DNA of 64,000 nucleotides from Streptomyces sp. MspMP-M5 (GCF_000373585.1 NZ_KB891866.1:62001-126000), one strand, 5' to 3'; numbered from the stretch's first letter, positions 51,479-61,955 are shown. Notes: generated by a model from the letters alone, not told the origin. Numbers and translations are program-made.

Positions 51479-54400
51479 TCAGGGGCAGCGCATGGCACGG
51501 TCCTTTCCTGCCGGACCGCGGACCGCGGAACGTCGATGACGCAGTACGGCGCCGGCGGTGGCGCCGCCCAGGACGCCCAGCGCGGCCACGGCACCGCCGG
51601 CCAGCCGGGCATCGCGGGCCGGTACCGCCGGCCGCTCGACGGCACGCTCCGGGTGTTCCGCCGGCAGCGGCCCGTCCAGCCCCAGGGCCAGGGCCTCGGC
51701 CAGGTGCATCGCGGTCCGGCCGGTCCCGCCGGCGTCGATCTGGGTGCGGCAGCTGAAGCCGTCGGCCAGCACCAGGTCCGGTGGCGAGGCCCGGCGGACG
51801 GCGGGCAGGACACCCAACTCGCCGATATCCATGGACAGTTCGTGATGACCCCGTTCAAAGCCGAAGTTGCCGGCCAGGCCGCAGCATCCGGCGTCGAGCA
51901 CCCCGGCGTCCAGGGCGGCCCGCCGCATCAGCTCCCGGTCGGCGTCGTCCTTGAGCACCGCGTGCTGATGGCAGTGCGTCTGCACCATTGCCCGCCGGTT
52001 CAGCACCGGCGGGCGCCAGCCCTCCGGGGCGTGCCCGACGAGCTGCTCGGCCAGCGTCCGGAACAGCCCGGCCAGTCGCTCGACGTCCAGGTCCTCGGGG
52101 AACAGCTCCGGCGCGTCGGACCGGAACACCGCCGCACAGGACGGCTCCAGCCCGATGACCGGCGTACCGGCCGCGATCCAGGGCCGCAGCACATCCACCG
52201 TCCGTTGCAATACACGGGCGGCGGTGGCGAGTTGGCCCGTCGAGATCCAGGTCAGTGCGCAGCACACGGGGCGGGCGGGGACCGCCACCCGGAACCCGGC
52301 GTCCTCCAGCAGCCGCACCGCCGCCCGTGCGATGCCCGGGTGGAAGTGGTTGGTGAACGTGTCGGGCCAGAGCAGCACCGCCCGTTCGTCCCCGGGGTCC
52401 GGCGGAGTGCCGTCCCTGGCCGACCACCACTGCGTGAACGACTCCTCGGCGAACGGAGGCGCGTCGCGCTCGGTGGCCACCCCCGCCAGCCGCTTGCCCA
52501 ACCGCCCCCACACCGGTGCGTGCAGAAGGGCGTTGACCGGGCGGGGGGCCGCCTGGGCCAGGCTCGCCCAGAGCGGCAGCCAGCCCATCGAGTAGTGGGC
52601 CGCGGGCCGGAGCCGGCCGGCGTAGTGGTGCGCCAGGAACTCCGCCTTGTACGTCGCCATGTCGACACCGGTGGGGCAGTCGGACTTGCAGCCCTTGCAC
52701 GCCAGGCACAGATCGAGCGCGTCACGGACCTCGGGGGACCGCCAGCCGCCGGTGACCGTCGCGTCGGCGTGACCGTCGAGCATCTCGACAGCAGCCTGGC
52801 ACGGCCCCGCGTCGAGTGCTCCTCCTCCTTCGTGGCGCGATAGGACGGGCACATCACCCCGCCGGTGTGGGAGCGGCAGTTGCCGATGCCGACACAGCGC
52901 AGCACGGCCCGCCGGAACGAGTGGTCGTCCTGCGGGAACCCGAAGTGCGTCGGGCCGGCGAACGGGCGCCAGCGCGAGCCGAGCCGGAGGTGCTCGTCGG
53001 CCCGGTGCGGCGCGACGACCTTGCCCGGGTTCATCCGGTTGTCCGGATCGAACAGCGCCTTCAACTCACCGAACGCCGCGATGATTTCACCGCTGAACAT
53101 CTTCGGCAGCAGCTCGCCGCGCGCCTGCCCGTCCCCGTGCTCACCGGAGAGCGAACCGCCGTACGAGACGACCAGGTCGGCCGCCCGGGACAGAAACCTG
53201 CGGAACTCCGCAACCCCCTCCGCCTGCTTGAGGGCGAACGGGATACGGGTGTGCACACACCCCTGACCGAAGTGCCCGTACAGGGACGGGTGATCGTAGT
53301 CGAACTCCGCGAACAGCTCCTTCAGATCCCGCAGATAGTCGCCCAGTCGGTCCGGCGGCACCGCGGAGTCCTCCCAGCCCTCCCAGGTCTCCCGGTCGTC
53401 CGGCGGCCGGGCGGTGACGCCCAGCCCCGCCTCCCGCGCCCTGAGCATCTCCTGTTCGCGCTCCGGATCGTCCGAGAACGCCACCGACGCGTCGTCCTCC
53501 CGCCGTCCCAACGCCCGCAGCAGCTCCTGCCCCTGCGCGTCGACCTCCTCGAGGCTTTCCCCGCTGAACTGCACCAGCAGCCAGCTGTCGCCGTCCGGCA
53601 GGCGCTCCAGCGAATCGAGGTAGGCGTGCTCCTCCCGCATCAGTTGCGCCATCCGGCCGTCCAGCGCCTCCAACTGGGTCGGGCGGCAGTGCTCCAGCAG
53701 GCGGGGCACGTCGTCCGCGGCCGCACAGATGTCCTCGTAACCGAGCGCGACGATGGCATCGCACGGCGGCACCGGCACCAGGTCCAGCTCGGCGTGGAGA
53801 ATGGTCACCAGCGTTCCCTCGCTGCCCACCAGGGCCTTGGCGAGATCGAAGTGGTTCTCCGGCAGCAGGGAATCCAGGTTGTAGCCGGACACCCGGCGGG
53901 GGATACGGGGATAGCCGCGCCGCACCTCGGCCAGGTGCCGGTCGACGAGCCGTCGCAGCCCCTGGTAGATCTCCGCGCGACGGCCACCGCCCTCGACGAC
54001 CCGGGCATAGTCGTCGTCCGACGTCGGCCCGACCCACATCCGGGTCCCGTCGTAGGTGAGGACGTCCAGCCGCCGCACGTTGTCCACGGTCTTCCCGTAC
54101 GCCTGCGCGGAGGCGCCGCACGCGTTGTTGCCGATCATCCCGCCCAGCGCACAGTGACTGTGGGTGGCCGGCTTCGGCCCGAAATTCAGCCGCGTGCCGG
54201 CGAGTTGACGGTTGAGATCGTCCAGGACGATACCGGGCTCGACCACACAGCGCCGCCGCTCCGCATCGAGCGACACCAGGCGGTCGCAGTACTTCGTCCA
54301 GTCGAAGACGACAGCGGTGTTGGTGCACTGCCCCGCCAGGCTCGTCCCACCACCACGGGAGAGCACCGGCGCACCGAACTCCGCGCAGACACCGACGGCC

Positions 54401-54606
54401 GCCGCACCGGCCTCGACACTGCGGGGCACCACCACACCGATCGGCACCTGACGGTAGTTCGACCCGTCGGTGCTGTACGCCCCGCGACTTCCCGCGTCGA
54501 AGCGCACCTCGGCGTCCACCCGTTCACGCAGCGCCCGGGACAGCGCGGCCGTCCGGGCGCCGTCGAACCCCGCGGGGGAGGAGTAGGGGGCGCCGTTCCG
54601 TGCCAT
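51479..54606 (-). pseudogene. FAD/Fe-S D-lactate dehydrogenase-like oxidoreductase split by a frameshift
   Basis: Repaired, this would be one protein of about 1042 aa: an FAD-linked oxidase (PVLSRGGGTSLAGQC, YGHFGQGCVHTRIPF, SGEHGDGQARGELLP), then 4Fe-4S motifs (GIGNCRSHTGGVMCPSYRA, CLACKGCKSDCP) and CCG domains (CCALTW, CCGLAGNFGFE). Near 52788 the frame changes. The first part reads STRGRARLLS then nonsense, while the other frame resumes at EMLDGHADATV. Adding one base (CTGCTGTTCGAGATG for CTGCTGTCGAGATG on the minus strand) restores it. Either the gene is inactive or the base was lost in sequencing. ATG 54606 has GAAGGA upstream. Confidence 0.85.
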
Positions 54607-54913
54607 GTGGTGTCCTTCCCGTATGCGGTGAGGAAACCCGGAGCCGGGTCCAGGACCCGTGCGGCGTCGTGCGCCGTTACACGTCACCCGTCCGTCGCGT
54701 CGGCGGCCCGGGGCTCGGCGGCCCCGCAGCCCGGGCCGTGCCGGGAGTGCCTGTGCCACCCGGGTACCCGAGCGGAAACCGATGACACCTCTTCCTCGGT
54801 GCGCGTCGTCGGCCCGTCACCACGGCGGGCAGCCGTCGGCCGCCACTTTCCACCATGGCCTCCCCGGCGGCATCCGGCCACCGAACAACGTGTCGGCAGG
54901 CATCCCGCGCCTG
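54607..54913. other. Intergenic region, gene-free
   Basis: 307 bp between the start of the broken oxidoreductase and the end of the UdgX gene, both on the minus strand. It holds the oxidoreductase promoter and a terminator-like hairpin at 54705-54737. No gene is supported. Confidence 0.5.
54705..54737. terminator. Hairpin after the hemerythrin-UdgX operon
   Basis: GGCCCGGGGCT and AGCCCGGGCC pair with one bulged G around a 12-nt loop, about 180 bp past the UdgX stop. Confidence 0.45.
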
Positions 54914-55630
54914 TCAGGAATCCCGTTCCAGCGCCCCGACCGCCACCCGCAGATCCGACACCAGCCCCGCATACGGCGCCTCGCGGTCCTCGGCACGCAG
55001 AATCGCCGCCGGGTGGAGCGTGGCGACCACATATGCCTGTCCGTCGGCACCCGTGCCTGGCGCGGCCTTGCCTCCGGAGGCGCTCTCCTGAGTGAGCGGG
55101 ATCAGGACGCCCCGGTCCTTCGTCACCCGGAACGACGGCCCCAGCAGCGCCCTGCCCGCGGTCGACCCGAGGGCCACCACCACCTCGGGGGCGACCAGCC
55201 GCAGTTCGGCGGCCAGCCAGGGGCGGCAGGCGGTCATCTCCCGCAGACTGGGAGGCTTGTGGATGCGGCGCTTGCCCCGCGTCGCCGCGGAGAACTTGAA
55301 GTGCTTGACGGCGTTGGTGAAGTACGCCTGGTCCTCGTCCAGGCCCGCCTCCCGCAACGCCTTGTGCAGCAGGCCGCCGGCCGGCCCGACGAAGGGCTTC
55401 CCCTGCCGGTCCTCCTGGTCGCCCGGCTGCTCACCGACGAGCATGATGCGTGCCGAGGTGCTGCCCGCGCCGAAGACGGTCTGCGAGGCGTTCCGGAACA
55501 GCGGACAGCCCTGGCAGTCCGCCGCGGCACGGCGATGGGCCGGCAGCCCTCCGCGCCGGGGCAGATACGGGGTGGCGTCGTACCGCAGCCCCTCCTCGGG
55601 CTCCGCCGAGGTGTCCTCCGTGCCGCTCAT
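54914..55630 (-). CDS. udgX: Uracil-DNA glycosylase, UdgX type
   Basis: 238 aa of the family 4/UdgX group. It has motif GEQPGDQEDRQGKPFVGPAG (66-85) and the UdgX-specific loop KRRIHK with His124, the residue that in UdgX forms a covalent bond to uracil-containing DNA. The conserved Cys residues for a 4Fe-4S cluster (from Cys39, Cys42) and the C-terminal HPAAILR are present. ATG 55630 overlaps the stop of the hemerythrin gene (ATGA), so the two are co-translated. Confidence 0.9.
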   Translation of the reverse strand: MSGTEDTSAEPEEGLRYDATPYLPRRGGLPAHRRAAADCQGCPLFRNASQTVFGAGSTSARIMLVGEQPGDQEDRQGKPFVGPAGGLLHKALREAGLDEDQAYFTNAVKHFKFSAATRGKRRIHKPPSLREMTACRPWLAAELRLVAPEVVVALGSTAGRALLGPSFRVTKDRGVLIPLTQESASGGKAAPGTGADGQAYVVATLHPAAILRAEDREAPYAGLVSDLRVAVGALERDS

Positions 55631-56193
55631 GGGTTTCCCTGGCCGCGTCCGGTGAGGAAGTCCCGGACCCGGTCCACCAGGCCCAGTCCCGGGGCGAGCA
55701 GCTTGTTGGCCGGCGGGGTGCTCGGTGCCGAGGGGTGGGGCCGGGTGGGCGCGCTCTTCTTCGCCTCCCGGACCTTCCTCCCCAGACTTTCCAGGATGAA
55801 GGAGTGGACACCCTCCCGGAGCTGCGGGAACAGCCTGTGCTCCTCGTCCCGCACATGCGCGGTCACCTCGGTCCGCAGCTTCACCATGAGACGACTGAAG
55901 TCCAGGTCCTGGGGGTCGCGGCCCTCCAGCTCCTTCAGGAGCCGTTCGACGCGCTCATGGTCGGCGATCTCCCGGTCGGCCAGGGCGTCACCGCCCTCCA
56001 GGTGCTCGCGCACCGCCGGATACAGGTGCTCCTCCTCCGCCACCGCGTGCCGCACCAACTCGATCGTGATCTCGTCCGCGAGGCGTTTGCGGTCGTCGCT
56101 GCCGGGTGGCGTGTCCTCGAACCGCGAGAAGAGCGCTTCGACCTCCCTGTGGTCGGAAGTCAGCTCGGCGATGACATCTCCGTCGTGTCCCAT
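55627..56193 (-). CDS. Hemerythrin-domain protein
   Basis: 188 aa. The di-iron ligands of a hemerythrin HHE domain are seen in SDHREVEALF, RHAVAEEEHLYPAVREHL, DHERVERLL and HVRDEEHRLFPQL. Such proteins bind O2, NO or peroxide, or buffer iron. A 50-residue Pro-rich tail follows. ATG 56193 is preceded by GGAGGCGG. It is upstream of and coupled to udgX, so a link between oxidative or nitrosative stress and DNA repair is likely. Confidence 0.88.
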   Translation of the reverse strand: MGHDGDVIAELTSDHREVEALFSRFEDTPPGSDDRKRLADEITIELVRHAVAEEEHLYPAVREHLEGGDALADREIADHERVERLLKELEGRDPQDLDFSRLMVKLRTEVTAHVRDEEHRLFPQLREGVHSFILESLGRKVREAKKSAPTRPHPSAPSTPPANKLLAPGLGLVDRVRDFLTGRGQGNP

Positions 56194-56435
56194 CCGCCTC
56201 CGCCTCCGTGTGCCGGTGGGCGCCCGGCCGACCCGGCGCGCCCGCCCCACGCGTTCCCGAACGCCGGCGGCCCTAACGCCTCGGCAGGCAGATAGCCACG
56301 ACCGGACGAACGCCCCTTCGGGCCCAGGCAGGCAGCACCGCCGGACGTCGGGCACCGCTTGCCGCCGGCCGAGGCCAGGGGGACAGTGACGTGAGGGGCC
56401 GGCCACATGAGGGCAACTGGTGGGGTGGAGGAGGC

Positions 56436-57107
56436 ATGACGGCAGGTGGGCCTCGGGCCGCTGTGTTCGACGTGGACGGAACCCTGGTCGACAGCACCTA
56501 TCTGCACGCGGTGACCTGGTGGGAGGCGTTCCGCCAGGCAGGCCACCGGGTGCAGATGGCCGCGATCCACCGGTCCGTCGGCATGGGCGCCGACCACCTG
56601 ATCGACCACCTGCTGGGCCCCGACCGCAACGAGCCCGACCAGGACGAGGCGATCAGCACGGCACACACCGCGCTGTACGCCCAGTACTGGACGCGACTGG
56701 CCCCCTTGAACGGCGCCGCCGACCTGCTGCGGGCCTGCGCGGCACGCGGTTGGCGGGTCGTGCTCGCCAGTTCGGCGACCGGCCCGGAACTGGACGCGAT
56801 GCGCAAGGCGTTGGACGCCGAGGACGCCATCACCACCGTGACCAGCGCCGACGACGTCCGGTCGAGCAAGCCGTCCCCCGACCTCGTGCAGCAGGCCCTG
56901 GAGCAGAGCGGCGCCGCTCCGCAGGACGCGGTGTTCGTCGGGGACACGGTCTGGGACATGCGGGCCGGCGGCCGGGCCCACGTGCCCTGCATCGGGGTGC
57001 TGAGCGGTGGTTTCTGCCGTTCCGAGCTGCTGGACGCCGGAGCGCAGGAGGTCTACGCCGACGCGGGAGAGCTGCGGGCACACCTCGACACATCGCCGTT
57101 GAGGTAA
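56436..57107 (+). CDS. HAD-superfamily phosphatase
   Basis: 223 aa. Motif I is VFDVDGTLVDST (Asp12, Asp14), motif II has SSAT, motif III has the Lys in SSKPSPDLV, and motif IV is VGDTVWDMRAG. An alpha-helical cap lies between motifs I and II, so it is a beta-phosphoglucomutase/phosphoglycolate-phosphatase type enzyme that dephosphorylates small metabolites. The substrate is unknown. ATG 56436 follows GGAGGAGG. It reads divergently from the hemerythrin-udgX operon. Confidence 0.88.
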   Translation: MTAGGPRAAVFDVDGTLVDSTYLHAVTWWEAFRQAGHRVQMAAIHRSVGMGADHLIDHLLGPDRNEPDQDEAISTAHTALYAQYWTRLAPLNGAADLLRACAARGWRVVLASSATGPELDAMRKALDAEDAITTVTSADDVRSSKPSPDLVQQALEQSGAAPQDAVFVGDTVWDMRAGGRAHVPCIGVLSGGFCRSELLDAGAQEVYADAGELRAHLDTSPLR

Positions 57108-57368
57108 CGCCGTTGGCTGCCTCAGCGAACGGGCTCTGGCCTTGCGCGCCGTTCCAGGGGTGGTAGTGGTCCGAGATCCACAGCGCGCCGCACACGGGCA
57201 CCGACTCCGGGCCGTCCTCGGCTCGTGGCACACAGTGATCGACGGTGCCGTTCCACGCGCTGGGCATGACGCCAGGCAAATGAGACAATTCACCTGTACC
57301 TCTCCCGGAGGATTCCAGGGAGACGGCCGAACGGCAAGGGATCGACCGAGCCCGCAAGGAGCGCAGCC

Positions 57369-57542
57369 ATGGGCATCGGCAAGAAGGCCAAGAGCGTCAG
57401 CAGGGCGGTCGCGGGACAGACCAAGGAAACCACCGGGAAGGCCACCGGCGACAAGGGCCTGGAACTCAAGGGCAAGGCCGAAAAGGCCAGGGCCCGGGCA
57501 CGCCAGGCACTGGAGAAGGGCAAGGACACCTTCAAGCATTGA
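57369..57542 (+). CDS. CsbD-like small stress protein
   Basis: 57 aa, Lys-rich and helical. It opens MGIGKKAKSVSRAVAGQTKE and repeats Lys-Ala-Glu segments (GKATGDKGLELKGKAEKA), the pattern of CsbD-like general-stress proteins. The role is unknown. AAGGAG stands nine bases before the ATG, and codon use is typical, supporting a real gene despite its size. Confidence 0.72.
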   Translation: MGIGKKAKSVSRAVAGQTKETTGKATGDKGLELKGKAEKARARARQALEKGKDTFKH

Positions 57543-57920
57543 CGGCCGCCCTCGTCCGCCCCGGACCCGCTGACCGTCAGCACCGCACACCACCCAGCAC
57601 CCGGCCCTGTTCGGATGCCGGATGGGTTTGACCCACGGTCACCGAGATCGCCGGCGAGCGGGATGCTGCCGCCGTCGGCGTCGGCGGTGACCACGACGTC
57701 ATCCATGCCCGGAGTACGCAGACGGCCTTCGACGCGCGCCCGTCGGGCCTCAGGTCCAGACCGGCGCTCCCCCGGGCCGGCAGCGGCCGGCCGACCGACA
57801 CCGCTCTCCCCCCTCGGGTCCACGACAGGCGGGAACACCACCCCCGCTGCGCTCTGTGCGCGGACCGTGACGCATGGCAGGGTCGGTGGACGACGGTCCC
57901 GAGGCGTCTGGAGCGGAAAC
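57543..57920. other. 378-bp intergenic region, no supported gene
   Basis: It separates the CsbD-like gene from the condensation-domain gene and should contain the promoter of the latter. A minus-strand frame reads MDDVVVTADADGGSIPLAGD (around 57640-57705) and could be a decayed gene fragment, but it has no start signal or family. Confidence 0.45.
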
Positions 57921-59225
57921 GTGCGAGTCCCTTTGACAGCAGGCCAATTGGAGATCTGGATCTCCCAGATCCTGGAGCCGGTGGGCACGGCCTACAACGT
58001 CGGCGACTACTACGAGATCACCGGCGTGCTCGACGCGGCCCTGCTGCAACAGGCGGCGCGCACCGCCGTGGACGAGGCCGGATCGCTGGGCGCACGGTTC
58101 GTCACGGCGGCCGATGGGACGCCGATGCAGGAACTGGGGCCCGCCCAGTGGGACTTCGAGGTGCTGGACCTGAGCGAGGCCGCCGATCCGGAGGCCCGGG
58201 CGGTGGCGTGGATGCGGGACGACCTCGCCCGGCCGGTCGACCTGACCACCGGCCCGCTGCTCGGCGCCGCCCTGCTCAAGGTGTCGGCCGACCGCCACCT
58301 GTGGTACCGCCGCGTCCACCACATCGTCGCGGACGGCCACGGCCTGGCCGCGCTCGCCCGCAGGACGGCGGACCTCTACAACGCCCTGCACGACGGGACG
58401 CCCCCGGAGCCGCACCCCTTCGAGCCCGTCACCGTCGCCGTCGAGCACGACCGGGCCTACGCGGCCGGGCGGACGTACCGTGCCGACCGGGAGTTCTGGG
58501 CGGCGGAGGCGGCGGCCTGGCCGGCCACCGGGCGGCTGTGCGCGGAGGCGCCGCCGGCCTCCGCGGCCCTCCAGGGCCGTCACCACCTGCCGACGTCCGC
58601 GGTGACCGCGGTCCAGGAACAGAGCGAGCGACTGGCGGTGCCCTCCGCGCACTTCCTGATCGCGGCCACCGCCCTGTACCTGCGGCAGGCCACCGGGGCC
58701 GACGAGGTGACCTTCGGCTGCTCGGTGGGCGGACGCGCCACCCGCGCGCTGCGCGGGGTCGTCGCGCCGCTGGCGAACATCCTGCCGCTGCGGATGGCCG
58801 TGGAGCGGCGTGCCTGTGTGCGGGACGCCGTCGCGCACGCGGACGGCCGGATCCGGCAGGCGATGCGCCACCACCGGTTCCGTTACGAGGAGTTCCGGCG
58901 GGCGCTGGCCGCCGCCGCGGGGCCGGCGGAGCCGCCTGGGGTGGGGCCGCTGGTGAACGTCGTGAACTTCGACCGCGACCTGCGCCTGGGCGCGGCCCGG
59001 GGCTCGGTGCGCACCCTGAACACCGGCCCCGTCCCGGACCTCAGCCTGTTCTTCGACGTACGGTCGCCGCGCGAGGGAACGACCGTGAGCGTGGAGGCCA
59101 ATCCCGCCACGTACTCGGCGCAGGAGACCGACCGGCACGCCGAGGGCCTCGGCCGCCTCGTGCGGGAACTGGCCGCGGCCGATCCCGGGGCACCGCTGCC
59201 CGCACCGGCCCGGCAGCCGGGATGA
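57921..59225 (+). CDS. Free-standing NRPS condensation domain
   Basis: 434 aa, a single condensation-family domain without carrier or adenylation partner. The catalytic HHxxxDG is VHHIVADGHG (His133, His134, Asp138, Gly139). Other C-domain blocks are seen: LTAGQLEIWISQ at the N-terminus, FGCSVGGRATRALRGVVAPLANILP and RHHRFRYEEFRR. It may form an amide or ester with a carrier-bound substrate, or act as a starter condensation domain. The start is GTG 57921 with GGAG at seven bases. It belongs to the NRPS cluster starting at 62.1 kb. Confidence 0.88.
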   Translation: MRVPLTAGQLEIWISQILEPVGTAYNVGDYYEITGVLDAALLQQAARTAVDEAGSLGARFVTAADGTPMQELGPAQWDFEVLDLSEAADPEARAVAWMRDDLARPVDLTTGPLLGAALLKVSADRHLWYRRVHHIVADGHGLAALARRTADLYNALHDGTPPEPHPFEPVTVAVEHDRAYAAGRTYRADREFWAAEAAAWPATGRLCAEAPPASAALQGRHHLPTSAVTAVQEQSERLAVPSAHFLIAATALYLRQATGADEVTFGCSVGGRATRALRGVVAPLANILPLRMAVERRACVRDAVAHADGRIRQAMRHHRFRYEEFRRALAAAAGPAEPPGVGPLVNVVNFDRDLRLGAARGSVRTLNTGPVPDLSLFFDVRSPREGTTVSVEANPATYSAQETDRHAEGLGRLVRELAAADPGAPLPAPARQPG

Positions 59226-59256
59226 GGCGCCGACCGGGCCCGACGGCGGGCCCCCG

Positions 59257-60324
59257 TCACTCCGCCCCGGAGGGGAGCGGGGCACCGAGCGCCAGGGGCT
59301 CGGCGCCGGCCGGCAGTTCTTCCCCGGGGCGGCCGCGGGACTGGCCGATGAGGAAGCCGGCCTGGAAGCGGCTCTTGGCGCCGAGCGCCTTCATCACCTC
59401 CGCGACATGACGTTGGCAGCTGCGGACCGACATGCCCAGTCGCCGGGCGATGGACTTGTCCTCCAGTCCTTCGGCGAGCATCGCGACGATCGTCTCCTGG
59501 ATCTCGCCGGAGATCCGCACGGCCGACATCGCGTCGAAGCTGAGCGGGAACGGCGAGGCGCCGCGCCAGGCCCAGTCGAAGAAGACCCGCATGCTGTGGA
59601 TCAACCGCGGTTCGCGGATCAGCAGGGCCGCCTGCGGGCCGTCCGGCACACCGAGCAGCGCCGCGTGCCGGTCGAACACCAACATGCGGCACAGGCTCTC
59701 CGACTGGGTGCGCACTTCCGCTCCCAGGCTCGTCATGCGCTGCACATGGTCGATGGTCGGCTGGTGGTAGCGGGCCGGATGCTGGTACAGCGTGCGCATC
59801 GCGACGCCGCGCGCGAGCATCCCGCGGTCCCGTTCCCACGCCGTCCGCAACGCCTCGGGGGAACGCGCGCCGCCCGGCTGCGCGGTGAGGACCTCCGCAC
59901 GGCAGTTCAGGCTCAACTCCTCGATGAGTTCCTGCACCAGGCGCAGGTCGTCGATCATCTCCACGTGTGCCACGTCGGTGTTGCGTGCCTGGCCCGACTC
60001 GTAGGCGGGCACCAGCGTCTCGAACATCCACCGGAACCGCTCGATCTCGTCCTGCTGACTGCGGACCTCGCGCTCCATCGGACGCAGCAGCCGGTTGGCG
60101 GCGATCCGCGGCGGCACGATGGCCAGGCGCCCGGGGGCGCCCTCGGCGTGGGACAGCAGCCGCAGGCCCGCGAGTTCCTTGACGGCCCGCTCCGCCTCGT
60201 CGGCGTCGAGACCGAGGGCGGCGAGGTCCTCGATGTCGAACGCGGTGCGGTCCGCCGCGAATTCAAAGACTTCTAAGGCTCTCTGACTCATCTTGATTTC
60301 ACCGACCGAGCGTGAGGTATTCAT
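59257..60324 (-). CDS. LuxR-type regulator with TrmB-like N-terminus
   Basis: About 355 aa. The N-terminal winged-helix-like part (ALEVFEFAADRTAFDIEDLA, AERAVKELAGLRLL) is followed by a PLD-like middle region and a C-terminal LuxR helix-turn-helix (QETIVAMLAEGLEDKSIARR, MSVRSCQRHVAEVMKALGA). Such regulators are common in Streptomyces biosynthetic clusters. It is divergent from the MFS gene and convergent with the condensation gene, so it probably controls the NRPS cluster. ATG 60324 follows AGGGG; an in-frame ATG at 60378 is less likely. Confidence 0.83.
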   Translation of the reverse strand: MNTSRSVGEIKMSQRALEVFEFAADRTAFDIEDLAALGLDADEAERAVKELAGLRLLSHAEGAPGRLAIVPPRIAANRLLRPMEREVRSQQDEIERFRWMFETLVPAYESGQARNTDVAHVEMIDDLRLVQELIEELSLNCRAEVLTAQPGGARSPEALRTAWERDRGMLARGVAMRTLYQHPARYHQPTIDHVQRMTSLGAEVRTQSESLCRMLVFDRHAALLGVPDGPQAALLIREPRLIHSMRVFFDWAWRGASPFPLSFDAMSAVRISGEIQETIVAMLAEGLEDKSIARRLGMSVRSCQRHVAEVMKALGAKSRFQAGFLIGQSRGRPGEELPAGAEPLALGAPLPSGAE

Positions 60325-60423
60325 GTCCCACCCCTGCTGTATCAGAGTCTTCCCCTGGGCGGAGGGCAGCCTAGACATGCCCGATCAACAACCGGTCAAC
60401 GGCGAGCAGACGGGAATGTCCGG

Positions 60424-61761
60424 ATGCCGGTGAGGGAGCGCGACGACCCGGAAGAGGAAGTGGCGCACCGGAGCCGGAAAGACGCCGGGCGGCGCATAGC
60501 GGAGCGGCCCCCCGGCGGTGGACTGCTGCGCCGTAACAGGGACTTCAGGAAATTGTGGTACGGCGAGAGCGCGGGGAAATTCGGAGCGGCGGTCACCAGT
60601 GTGGTGCTGCCGCTGATCGCCGTCTCCGTGCTGCACGCCACCACCTTCGAGGTGAGCCTGCTCAACGCCGCGACCTGGGTGCCCTGGCTGGCCATCGGCC
60701 TGCCGGCGGGGGTGTGGGTGGACCGGCTGCCGCGCAGAACGGTGCTGCTCGTCAGTGACGCGGTCTCCTGTGTGCTGTTCGTGAGCGTGCCGCTGGCGCA
60801 CTGGGCCGGCGCCCTCGACATGGGCCGGCTGCTGCTGGTCGCGCTGCTCGCCGGCACCGCCGCGGTCTTCTTCCAGACCGCGTACACCGCCTACCTGCCC
60901 AGCATCCTCGGCCCCGGGGACCAGGCCGAGGGCAACGCCAAACTGCACGGCAGCGCCTCCGCCGCGCAGATCGCCGGAACCGGCGCCGGCGGGCTGATCG
61001 CCCAGGTCGCCGGCGCCGTCGACGGCATGCTGACGAACGCCGCGACCTTCCTGCTCTCCTTCGCGTGCGTGGCCCGGATCCGGCACCGGGAGCCGCCGGC
61101 GCCCCGCGTCGCACGGGCCCGGGGCGCGCTGTTCCGGGAGGTCGGCGAGGGCGTACGGCTGGTGGCGCGCGATCCCTATCTGCGCAGCCTCACCCTCTTC
61201 GGCGCCGTCTCCAACCTCTTCCTGGCCGGGTACCAGTCGCTGCTGGTGGTGTTCCTGGTCCGCGACGTCGGGCTGACCGACAGCGGGGTGGGGGTGCTGG
61301 TGGCGATCGGCGGCGCGGGCGGGGTGGTCGGCGCGCTCGTCGTGCGCCGTGGCGTGACCCGCTTCGGGACCGCCCGGGCGCTGCTGCTGTTCGAACTCGC
61401 GGTGCCCGCGCTCGCCCCGCTGATGGCCCTCACCTCCCGGGGCGCCGGGCTGGTCCTCTTCGTCATCGGCTACGCCGCGGTCTCGGTCGGGGTGGTGGCC
61501 GGCAACGTCATCAAGGCGGGATTCCAGCAGGGCTACTGCCGGGCCGAGGTGCTCGGCCGGGTCTCCGCGTGCTCGTCGTTCCTCAACTACGGGACGCTGC
61601 CGCTGGGTTCGCTGCTCGCCGGGGCATTGGGCACCTGGTTGGGCGTGCGCCCGACGCTGTGGCTGATGATCGCGGGCATCCCGCTGAGCGCGCTGATCCT
61701 GCTCTGCTCGCCCCTCCGGAACCGCCGTGACCTGCCGACGCGGGCGGACGCGGGCCACTGA
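60424..61761 (+). CDS. MFS exporter (EntS-like)
   Basis: 445 aa with about twelve hydrophobic helices. The opening NRDFRKLWYGESAGKFGAAV and loop GVWVDRLPRRTVLLVSD are typical of the EntS/MFS_3 family, which exports siderophores and peptides. The N-terminal 30 residues are hydrophilic and Arg-rich. Located between the cluster regulator and the NRPS genes, it is the likely exporter of the peptide. The Shine-Dalgarno sequence before ATG 60424 is weak. Confidence 0.85.
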   Translation: MPVRERDDPEEEVAHRSRKDAGRRIAERPPGGGLLRRNRDFRKLWYGESAGKFGAAVTSVVLPLIAVSVLHATTFEVSLLNAATWVPWLAIGLPAGVWVDRLPRRTVLLVSDAVSCVLFVSVPLAHWAGALDMGRLLLVALLAGTAAVFFQTAYTAYLPSILGPGDQAEGNAKLHGSASAAQIAGTGAGGLIAQVAGAVDGMLTNAATFLLSFACVARIRHREPPAPRVARARGALFREVGEGVRLVARDPYLRSLTLFGAVSNLFLAGYQSLLVVFLVRDVGLTDSGVGVLVAIGGAGGVVGALVVRRGVTRFGTARALLLFELAVPALAPLMALTSRGAGLVLFVIGYAAVSVGVVAGNVIKAGFQQGYCRAEVLGRVSACSSFLNYGTLPLGSLLAGALGTWLGVRPTLWLMIAGIPLSALILLCSPLRNRRDLPTRADAGH

Positions 61762-61955
61762 GGCGTACACCGCCCCGCCGCCCCCTATGTCCGGATGTGC
61801 GCCCTCTCGTCTATGCGACAGACGTGAATACCAGCCCTCGGTCACCCTGGTGAACGCCCAATTCCGGTGACAGCGTGAACTCCGTCGGCCCGTCGAATCC
61901 GGTGACCGAATCCCGTGCGCCGACCGGCCCCTTCGAGGAAGCAGGAGAAAACCCC

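Noticed and set aside
57290..57988. Minus-strand frame overlapping the CsbD-like gene and the condensation-gene start
   Set aside because: It is antisense to two better-supported genes. One segment looks protein-like but has no start signal; it was kept only as a remark on the intergenic region.
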